A stretch of 10,489 bases of DNA. Source: Anaerolineales bacterium (GTDB taxonomy: Bacteria; Chloroflexota; Anaerolineae; Anaerolineales; Villigracilaceae). The stretch is taken from contig JAOZOM010000053.1 of NCBI GenBank assembly GCA_029933275.1, positions 1 to 10,489 on the forward strand, given 5' to 3'. The notes beneath the pieces were generated by a model. The model did no database searches. It was not told the DNA's origin and was given only the letters and a program-made list of their open reading frames with translations. This document shows, in pieces, positions 1 to 4,729 of this stretch; within the stretch, counting starts at the first letter, position 1; every line of letters starts with the position of its first letter. The translations under genes were made by a program, and so were the position numbers.

Positions 1-227
1 TCATGCCCTAAATCTTGAAATTGGCGCAGTTTTCGCATCGAGATGGTATGCCCCAAATGCAAATCGGTCGAGGTCGGGTCGTAGCCGCAATAAACATGCA
101 AAGGTTTGCCGGTTTTTTCTGAATTAATAAGCCGCTGACGCAATTCTTTTTCCATCGAGGCTTTCATGGTCTCATCGCCATATTCAGTGCCTTGCATTAA
201 AAGTTCAACTTGTTGATCAATATTCAT
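1..227 (-). CDS. tyrS: Tyrosyl-tRNA synthetase, N-terminal part (cut by window edge)
   Basis: This is the first 75 codons of tyrosyl-tRNA synthetase, the cytoplasmic class I enzyme that charges tRNA-Tyr using ATP; the rest lies outside the window. Residues 42-75 show the expected start of the catalytic Rossmann fold: a YCGYDPT stretch (46-52), the class I HIGH-type motif as HLGH (57-60), then a RKLRQFQDLGH run (65-75) resembling the TyrZ-like bacterial branch. The N-terminal LRQRL...SEKTGKPL segment (29-43) also fits that branch. The ATG at 227 is preceded by a purine-rich Shine-Dalgarno region (AGGAAGGTGAAGG), so the start is well supported. A terminator-like hairpin ends about 20 nt upstream, leaving no room for a separate promoter downstream of it. 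Transcription must therefore pass through that hairpin, which suggests attenuation. Confidence 0.95.
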   Translation of the reverse strand, partial: MNIDQQVELLMQGTEYGDETMKASMEKELRQRLINSEKTGKPLHVYCGYDPTSTDLHLGHTISMRKLRQFQDLGH

Positions 228-245
228 CCTTCACCTTCCTTATAA

Positions 246-282
246 ATAAAAATCGCATCACGCTTCAAATTGCGTGATGCGA
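246..282 (-). terminator. Rho-independent terminator or attenuator hairpin before tyrS
   Basis: On the minus strand an 11-bp perfect stem (arms TCGCATCACGC at 282-272 and GCGTGATGCGA at 263-253) with an 8-nt loop is followed directly by five Ts and a further T-rich stretch. This is a textbook intrinsic terminator. It lies after the PH-like membrane protein gene but only about 20 nt before the tyrS start codon, so it may act as a conditional attenuator of tyrS rather than as a plain end-of-operon signal. Confidence 0.85.
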
Positions 283-299
283 AGAATCACAAAACGCAA
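270..299 (-). promoter_or_regulatory. Candidate antiterminator hairpin competing with the tyrS terminator
   Basis: On the minus strand TTGC (299-296) and GTGAT (290-286) can pair with ATCAC (278-274) and GCAA (273-270). This gives a 5+4 bp stem with a 5-nt bulge and a 7-nt loop. The pairing uses up most of the 5' arm of the terminator at 246-282, so the two structures exclude each other. It starts 5 nt after the stop codon of the upstream gene, which ends Tyr-Tyr-Tyr-Ala-Arg-Ala. The function is inferred from geometry only, and the stem is weaker than the terminator. Confidence 0.4.
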
Positions 300-303
300 G
301 AAA

Positions 304-807
304 TTAAGCGCGGGCGTAATAATAGCGTCCCTTTTCTTCTTTTTCTAAAGTTAATCCCGTTTCTTCCAGGATTTTTTTTAGCGTAACCTCGCCCTGAGCA
401 AAACCAACTTTGCCCTGAATCTCCCCTTTGTATTCGACTTCTCCCAGCGTGCGGAATTCAAAATGGGATTGGTCGCCGATCACCTGAACAGTTCTGCCCC
501 ATCGGCTGGGGAGGACGTTAACCTTCTTGACCTCTTGCCAGCTTAGTGCGACCTGGCGGAGTCCGTTCTCAAACTTGATTCCGTTAAGGTTCAGGCTCAT
601 CACGGTACTGCGATCCACCCAATTACCCAACGAGATGCTGAGCGCGGCAAAAAGCATAAATCCGCCGAAAATCCACGCCGAAACGGGAACTCCACCGAAA
701 CGCCACTTCATAATACCCATTGCCACTAAGAGGACAAAAGCTAAAATCCACGCCGTGATCTCACTTCGGCGGGAGCTTAATTCGGGACGAAGTTCTTTGT
801 TCAACAT
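304..807 (-). CDS. Small membrane protein with two transmembrane helices and a PH-like tail
   Basis: I do not recognise a named family for this 167-residue protein. After a charged N terminus come two hydrophobic helices, about residues 19-34 and 41-62, joined by a short loop. The soluble remainder, about 68-155, has alternating beta-type segments (VMSLNLNGIKFENGLRQVALSWQEVKKVNVLP) that resemble bacterial PH-like domains found on small membrane proteins. The likely topology is a short helical hairpin in the membrane with a cytoplasmic PH-like domain; ligand and partners are unknown. The ATG at 807 is chosen because a perfect TATAAT ends 7 nt upstream, implying a leaderless mRNA, and no Shine-Dalgarno sequence is present. 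The C terminus reads Gly-Arg-Tyr-Tyr-Tyr-Ala-Arg-Ala, and the three Tyr codons sit just ahead of the tyrS attenuator-like hairpins. The gene is divergent from the baseplate J-like gene. Confidence 0.8.
   Translation of the reverse strand: MLNKELRPELSSRRSEITAWILAFVLLVAMGIMKWRFGGVPVSAWIFGGFMLFAALSISLGNWVDRSTVMSLNLNGIKFENGLRQVALSWQEVKKVNVLPSRWGRTVQVIGDQSHFEFRTLGEVEYKGEIQGKVGFAQGEVTLKKILEETGLTLEKEEKGRYYYARA
319..347 (-). promoter_or_regulatory. tyrS: Possible internal promoter for tyrS
   Basis: Within the 3' end of the upstream gene, minus strand, TAGAAA (347-342) and TATTAT (324-319) are separated by 17 bp and match the sigma-A -35 and -10 consensus at 4/6 and 5/6. Transcription from here would start near 312 and give a leader of about 85 nt that still contains the terminator hairpin. 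The -10 overlaps Tyr codons, so its resemblance to a promoter may be coincidental. Confidence 0.3.
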
Positions 808-814
808 GGGGCGT

Positions 815-843
815 ATTATACAGCAAGAGCCGTAGTTATTTAA
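815..843 (-). promoter_or_regulatory. Promoter of the PH-like membrane protein gene, probably leaderless
   Basis: On the minus strand a perfect -10 box TATAAT (820-815) lies 7 nt before the ATG at 807. A weak -35, TTAAAT (843-838, 3/6 match), sits at 17-bp spacing. With the usual 6-7 nt from -10 to the start of transcription, the mRNA would begin at or within a base or so of the A of the ATG. Confidence 0.6.
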
Positions 844-851
844 GGGGAGTT

Positions 852-871
852 TTTTAGGAGAGTACCTAAAA
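852..871. promoter_or_regulatory. Operator-like inverted repeat between divergent promoters
   Basis: A perfect 7-bp inverted repeat, TTTTAGG and CCTAAAA separated by 6 nt, lies between the two divergent promoters. It is about 9 bp beyond the minus-strand -35 and about 28 bp before the plus-strand -35. No gene ends here, so it is not a terminator. It fits a binding site for a dimeric regulator acting on both genes, but no regulator is identifiable in the window. Confidence 0.35.
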
Positions 872-899
872 CAATAGCGTATTGGATAGCACGCCAGTC

Positions 900-928
900 T
901 TGGAGACCGCCCTATTCTCCTTTATAAT
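900..928 (+). promoter_or_regulatory. Promoter of the baseplate J-like gene, probably leaderless
   Basis: TTGGAG (900-905, 3/6 match to the sigma-A -35) and a perfect TATAAT (923-928) are separated by 17 bp. The ATG at 937 follows the -10 by only 8 nt, and no Shine-Dalgarno sequence fits in between. The transcript is therefore predicted to start at or next to the start codon. Confidence 0.65.
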
Positions 929-936
929 CCTTTTGC

Positions 937-2427
937 ATGAAAACGCAAATTATCCAACTCGAAGCACACGACGACCATATCTCTATTCGCGATAAGATGA
1001 ATTGGAGTAAAACGCCGCGCATCTTGCTCGTTTTGCCGCGCCGCCGCAGATTCGACTTAAATTTGCTCGATTTAAAGCTCATCCAACGTCACGCCCACAG
1101 TCTCGGTGCGGAGTTAGGATTAGTGACCAAATCGGCAAAAATCATTCGCACGGCGAAAGAGTTGGGTATCCCGATTTTCAAGAGCAATTTAGCCGCACAA
1201 CGCGAGGCGTGGCCTCAGGAAAAATCCCGCCCAAGCAAAAGACGAAAAGCAAAACAAAATCTGCGCGAGGTCGGAAAAGAGTTACGTCCCATTGAAGCGA
1301 AATGGCGTAAACATCCCCTGACGCGGCTAGGATTTTTCACCCTCGCCACGCTTTCTTTGCTTCTCCTCGCGTTTGCTTTTATCCCGCAAGCGCGGATTGA
1401 GATCGAGCCGGAGAGACGCACACAAAGCCTTGTTATTCCGATGCGCGCCAATTTGGGCATCGAGGATGTTTTTCTTTCAGGGAGCATCCCGGCTTACAAG
1501 TTGCGCACCACTTTAACGGAAGAACGCTCACTCGTCTCTAGTGGTAGGATCGCGATTCCAGTTCAGGTGGCGCGCGGCTCCGTCCTCTTCCGCAATCTAA
1601 CCGACCTGCCCATCCAAATCCCTGCCGGAACGGTCATCCGCAGCATCGAAGATGAAGAAATTCGCTTTGCAACGGTGGAAAATGCAAAAATCGCAGGCGA
1701 TGTGAATGCTGAGGTGAAAATTCCCGTCAAGTCACTAATTTTTGGCGAGCGCGGCAACCTTGAAGCGAATACGCTCCAAGCTATCGAGGGCGAGCTGGGA
1801 CTTTGGCTGGCTGTTACCAATCCCGAAGCGACCAGCGGCGGCGGCGATAGTTATGTGAGTGCACCCACCGAGCGCGATCGAGAAGAGTTACGCACTTCGG
1901 CGATGACACATTTTCACAAAGATGCCGATGCAGAAATCAAAAAAGAGCTTGCGCCCGGCGATCTGATTTTTCCGAATTCTTTGGGCGAGATTAAAATTCT
2001 CGAAGAGATTTATGATCCTCCCGAAGGGGAGACGGGAGACCGTCTAACGCTGCAAATGAGCGCGGCGTTTGAAGTTCTTTACACCAAAGAAGCGGATTTG
2101 GCTGAGCTGGCGCAATCTGCACTTTTGGCTTCTATCCCACCGGGATTTACACCCGTGCCAAATTCGCTAAATTTCTCCCCTGCGAGTGAATTTGAGACCA
2201 ATCTAGTCGGCGTGACTTCGTGGCAGATGCGCGTGGCGCAAGAATTGCGTCCAATCATTTCATCTACTCAAGTTGGATCTTTAGTGCAGGGTCACAGCTC
2301 AAAAACGGCTATACGCATCCTCGGCGGGCATTTTTCCTTAATTTCTTCTCCCAAAATCACGATTACCCCCGCTTGGTGGCAATGGCTCCCTATCGCTCCT
2401 TTTCGGATAGAAGTAATCGTGAAGTAG
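937..2427 (+). CDS. Membrane-anchored baseplate J/gp47-like protein
   Basis: This 496-residue protein has three visible parts. Residues 26-90 (RILLVLP, then LDLKLIQRHAHSLGAELGLV and GIPIF) look like a small Rossmann-type alpha/beta domain. A basic linker (98-126) leads into one transmembrane helix at about 129-150. The part after the helix resembles the baseplate J/gp47 fold: GSVLFRNLTDLPIQIPAGTVI (214-234), an RFAT strand, a GERGN turn (270-274) and a GGGDSYVSAPTERDREELR block (301-319), the counterpart of the family's GG-D-E-x-D-x-ELR segment. Phage J proteins build the baseplate wedge, but this one has a membrane anchor and no phage neighbours. It sits upstream of ruvX and mltG, so an envelope-associated role is more likely; the function is unknown. 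The ATG at 937 is supported by the adjacent -10 box. Met21 is a less likely alternative start. Confidence 0.8.
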   Translation: MKTQIIQLEAHDDHISIRDKMNWSKTPRILLVLPRRRRFDLNLLDLKLIQRHAHSLGAELGLVTKSAKIIRTAKELGIPIFKSNLAAQREAWPQEKSRPSKRRKAKQNLREVGKELRPIEAKWRKHPLTRLGFFTLATLSLLLLAFAFIPQARIEIEPERRTQSLVIPMRANLGIEDVFLSGSIPAYKLRTTLTEERSLVSSGRIAIPVQVARGSVLFRNLTDLPIQIPAGTVIRSIEDEEIRFATVENAKIAGDVNAEVKIPVKSLIFGERGNLEANTLQAIEGELGLWLAVTNPEATSGGGDSYVSAPTERDREELRTSAMTHFHKDADAEIKKELAPGDLIFPNSLGEIKILEEIYDPPEGETGDRLTLQMSAAFEVLYTKEADLAELAQSALLASIPPGFTPVPNSLNFSPASEFETNLVGVTSWQMRVAQELRPIISSTQVGSLVQGHSSKTAIRILGGHFSLISSPKITITPAWWQWLPIAPFRIEVIVK

Positions 2428-2440
2428 CGTTTTAGGTTTT

Positions 2441-2501
2441 ATCCGCAGATTAAGCAGATTTTAAATCCTGTCACCCTTGTCTCTCTTATCACCCTCTAAC
2501 C
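2441..2501. repeat. Degenerate 9-bp repeats between the baseplate J-like gene and ruvX
   Basis: The 85-nt gap contains two blocks of short direct repeats. The first is GCAGATT at 2445-2451 and again at 2454-2460, a 9-bp period. The second is four pyrimidine-rich 9-mers at 2466-2501 (TCCTGTCAC, CCTTGTCTC, TCTTATCAC, CCTCTAACC). They resemble the short tandem intergenic repeats found scattered in some bacterial genomes. No promoter or Shine-Dalgarno sequence for ruvX is obvious here. Confidence 0.45.
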
Positions 2502-2512
2502 CCTCAAAAAAA

Positions 2513-2923
2513 ATGAAAATTCTCTCCGTAGACCCCGGACAAAAAAATATCGGACTCGCCATCAGCGATGAACTCGGCATCTCTGCCAAACCACTGACTG
2601 TCATCCAACATATCAAACGCGAGATAGATGCCGCCCAAGTAGCAACGATTGCCGCGGAAGAACACGCCGAAAAAATCATCATCGGGCAATCTCTCGATGA
2701 TGATGGCAAACCGACCTTCGAAGGTCGCCGTTCAGCGCGATTTGCTAAAGTTCTTCGCACACAAACCGATATTCCCATCGAACTTTGGGATGAGGGTTAC
2801 AGCACCCAAACCGCTCGCCAAAACGCCATCGAAATGGGTATTCCCCGCAAAAAACGGCGCGGACACCTCGACGATCTCGCCGCAGCCGTCATTCTCCGCT
2901 CCTATTTAGAGAGCCATTCATAA
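2513..2923 (+). CDS. ruvX: RuvX/YqgF family nuclease (putative pre-16S rRNA nuclease / Holliday junction resolvase)
   Basis: This 136-residue RNase H-fold protein has about the usual length for the RuvX/YqgF family, which is implicated in 16S rRNA 5'-end maturation and, in some species, in Holliday junction cleavage. The opening strand MKILSVDPGQKNIGLAISD carries the first catalytic acid (Asp7). The IIIGQSLDDDG segment (56-65) corresponds to the family's V-G-x-P loop. WDEGYST (92-98) supplies Glu94, and HLDDLAAA (118-125) supplies the C-terminal Asp. The ATG at 2513 is preferred over an in-frame TTG at 2477, because the 12 extra residues are low-complexity, derive from the intergenic repeat and lie before the conserved first strand. 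No clear Shine-Dalgarno sequence is present; an A-run precedes the ATG. It lies 85 nt after the baseplate J-like gene and 37 nt before mltG, probably in one transcript. Confidence 0.93.
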   Translation: MKILSVDPGQKNIGLAISDELGISAKPLTVIQHIKREIDAAQVATIAAEEHAEKIIIGQSLDDDGKPTFEGRRSARFAKVLRTQTDIPIELWDEGYSTQTARQNAIEMGIPRKKRRGHLDDLAAAVILRSYLESHS

Positions 2924-2953
2924 TTGAGAATTATCAATTGATAATTCTCAATT
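2922..2953. repeat. Perfect 32-bp AT-rich palindrome between ruvX and mltG
   Basis: The 16-nt arm AATTGAGAATTATCAA is followed at once by its exact reverse complement, with no spacer. The palindrome begins inside the ruvX stop codon and ends 7 nt before the mltG ATG. In RNA it would fold into a long AU-rich hairpin. It has no U-tract, so it is not a normal terminator. It may be a dispersed palindromic repeat or an intercistronic stability element. Confidence 0.85.
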
Positions 2954-2960
2954 CCCACCA

Positions 2961-4055
2961 ATGCGCCGATTTATCCTAGCATTTTTCTTTCTCCTCATCC
3001 TTCTCGCCCTCGCGGTTCTCATCGCCATCCCCATCATTGCAAAATCACTTTATGGTGCGCCATCTCCCGCACTGAGTGGAATCCAAGGCTTTAAATACGC
3101 GGCAAAAATCATCTATTACAACTCAACCATAAAACGCCCTACCGACCCATTTGGTACAGAGAAGAACTTCAAACTCTCTAACGGCGAATCACCCTATCAA
3201 ATCGCCGCACGCCTCAAAAGCGAAGGGCTCATCCTAGACGAAGATGCCTTCATCACTCTCCTCGTCTACACCGGCGCAGATTCCCATCTCCTGCCCGGTA
3301 ACTACAAACTCAGCCCAACCCTTTCCATGCAAAGCATCGCGGGGATGTTGCAGGATTCGCACACCAGCCAAATCATCTTTATCGTCTTACCCGGTTGGCG
3401 GATAGAGGAAATCGCCGAATCGCTCGCCTCCTCCGGTTTGTCCATTTCAGAAAAAACATTTCTGGATGCCGCACAGATTCCCCCTCCCCGCGTTGTGGAT
3501 GCAGAAGAGGCAACGAGTAGCGAAGGCTTCCTCTTCCCCGATCAATATCTCCTCTCTCGCGATTTAACTGCCGAAGAACTTCTCGCCGAGCTGACGCAAA
3601 ACTTCGCCGATCATCTTAGTCCTGAACTCAAAGCGGGATTTGCCATGCAAGGTCTCACTCTCTATGACGCGGTCAAACTCGCGTCTATAGTCGAGAGAGA
3701 GGCTGTCGTCGCGGATGAACGGAAGATGATCGCGTCCGTATTTCTCAATCGGCTTCGCGCAAGCCAAAAATTGGAGTCCGATCCGACCGTCCAATACGCA
3801 TTAGGCTACACCGGAGAAACGTGGTGGAAAGCTCCCCTCAGCTACGCGGATCTCAAGATTCAATCGCCCTATAACGCCTATCTCTACGCAGGTCTCCCGC
3901 CAACACCAATCTGCAACCCCTCGTTAGGGTCGCTAAAAGCAGTTGCTTTTCCCGCCGAGACAAACTATTACTATTTCCGCGCTCGCTGTGACGGAAGCGG
4001 TCTCCACGCCTTCGCTGAGACCTTCGAGGAGCATTTGAATAATGGATGTGAATAA
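2961..4055 (+). CDS. mltG: Endolytic murein transglycosylase MltG
   Basis: MltG cleaves nascent glycan strands of peptidoglycan at the outer face of the cytoplasmic membrane and so influences strand length. The 364-residue protein begins with a membrane anchor (about residues 4-29). It continues with a LysM-like region containing LSNGESPYQIAARLKSEGLI (72-91) and LLPGNYKLSP (110-119), then the YceG catalytic domain. Key motifs are EGFLFPDQYLL (188-198), LASIVEREA (240-248) with the presumed catalytic Glu245, SVFLNRL (259-265), SDPTVQYALG (273-282) and SPYNAYLYAGLPPTPICNPSLGSLKA (302-327). Cys317, Cys343 and Cys363 are extracytoplasmic, which leaves a disulfide possible. The ATG at 2961 is the natural start before the anchor. 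No Shine-Dalgarno sequence is seen, and a 32-bp palindrome ends 7 nt upstream. Its place after ruvX fits one co-transcribed set. Confidence 0.95.
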   Translation: MRRFILAFFFLLILLALAVLIAIPIIAKSLYGAPSPALSGIQGFKYAAKIIYYNSTIKRPTDPFGTEKNFKLSNGESPYQIAARLKSEGLILDEDAFITLLVYTGADSHLLPGNYKLSPTLSMQSIAGMLQDSHTSQIIFIVLPGWRIEEIAESLASSGLSISEKTFLDAAQIPPPRVVDAEEATSSEGFLFPDQYLLSRDLTAEELLAELTQNFADHLSPELKAGFAMQGLTLYDAVKLASIVEREAVVADERKMIASVFLNRLRASQKLESDPTVQYALGYTGETWWKAPLSYADLKIQSPYNAYLYAGLPPTPICNPSLGSLKAVAFPAETNYYYFRARCDGSGLHAFAETFEEHLNNGCE

Positions 4056-4106
4056 AGCATTTTATTTGTGTTTATACGCAGTTTACTTTGCGAATTCTTA
4101 GCATTT

Positions 4107-4664
4107 ATGAATAAACTCAGCAGCAACCTAAAATATCTCCGCCGACCAACTTGGGATTCCGGCATATCTCCGCCCGAATTGCTCAATTTCATCGCCACAC
4201 ATCCCGCCGGTCGCGCCATTGATTTAGGGTGCGGCACAGGCACAAATGCGATTACCCTCGCCCAACACGGCTGGCAAGTGAGCGGCGTAGATATAGCTCT
4301 CATCGCGCTCTACCGCGCTCGCCGCAAAGCCAAATCATCCCAAGTGAATCTCGATTTACACCTTGGCGATGTTGCCAAGTTACGCGGCATCGAGGGGAAA
4401 TTTAACCTCGCTCTCGATATAGGCTGTTTTCATAATTTAGGGGAGCAAAAAGAAAAATATCTCAACCGCCTCGACCAAATTCTCACCCCAAATGGTTTTT
4501 GGCTGCTCTACGCCCATCTCCTCCCCCACGATGACGACGCGACACACGGCATCTCAGAGTCAGATTTGGAAGTTGCTACATCCTATTTTAGTATTCTATG
4601 GGATGAACGAAGTCGCGACAAAAAAGGAAGAAATGCAATTTGGGTTTTATTTCAGAAAATCTAA
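4107..4664 (+). CDS. Class I SAM-dependent methyltransferase
   Basis: This is a 185-residue methyltransferase of the small class I Rossmann type, related in style to TehB/thiopurine-type enzymes; the substrate is unknown. A RRPTWDSGISPPELL lead-in (12-26) precedes motif I, AIDLGCGTGTNAITLA (37-52), with the GxGxG loop at 41-45. Asp62 at the end of the second strand should bind the SAM ribose, and LHLGDV (84-89) is the adenine-side motif. LDIGCFHNL (103-111) is the motif IV region, where a substrate-contact residue usually lies. The C-terminal part is short, with no added domain. The ATG at 4107 is chosen because the preceding 13 codons from a GTG at 4068 are not conserved-looking and lie within AT-rich spacer. 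No Shine-Dalgarno sequence is evident. It is the last gene of the plus-strand run, 51 nt after mltG, and faces topA. Confidence 0.88.
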   Translation: MNKLSSNLKYLRRPTWDSGISPPELLNFIATHPAGRAIDLGCGTGTNAITLAQHGWQVSGVDIALIALYRARRKAKSSQVNLDLHLGDVAKLRGIEGKFNLALDIGCFHNLGEQKEKYLNRLDQILTPNGFWLLYAHLLPHDDDATHGISESDLEVATSYFSILWDERSRDKKGRNAIWVLFQKI

Positions 4665-4680
4665 CTCAACCCGCAGGTTT

Positions 4681-4718
4681 AAAAAAAACACCAAGTGTTT
4701 TGAAAACACTTGGTGTTT
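4681..4718 (-). terminator. Strong intrinsic terminator for the topA-side operon, between converging units
   Basis: The 16-nt arm AAACACCAAGTGTTTT (4686-4701) and its exact reverse complement (4703-4718) flank one G, giving a long stem. Read on the minus strand the hairpin runs into eight Ts (4688-4681), which is ideal for ending the transcript of topA (stop at 4730). On the plus strand the hairpin is followed by only TTT and then GG, so termination of the methyltransferase transcript would be weaker. An outer AGGTTT/AAACCT pair (4675-4680 and 4726-4731) could extend the structure into the topA stop codon. Confidence 0.92.
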
Positions 4719-4729
4719 GGTATTCAAAC

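Noticed and set aside
228..303. T-box riboswitch ahead of tyrS
   Set aside because: Only 76 nt separate the genes. There is no room for a T-box specifier stem, and no recognisable T-box antiterminator bulge sequence was seen.
937..2427. Prophage or contractile injection system remnant
   Set aside because: Only the baseplate J-like fold suggests it. The protein is membrane-anchored and flanked by housekeeping genes, with no other tail genes, integrase or att sites.
2477..2512. TTG start at 2477 for ruvX adding 12 residues
   Set aside because: The extra residues are encoded by the intergenic repeat and precede the conserved first strand; the ATG at 2513 fits the family length.
4051..4066. Hairpin AATAAA/TTTATT after mltG as a terminator
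   Set aside because: The stem is six A/T pairs only, without a U-tract, and the next gene follows closely.
4068..4106. GTG start at 4068 for the methyltransferase
   Set aside because: The added 13 residues fall in AT-rich spacer and no ribosome binding site supports them; the ATG at 4107 is simpler.
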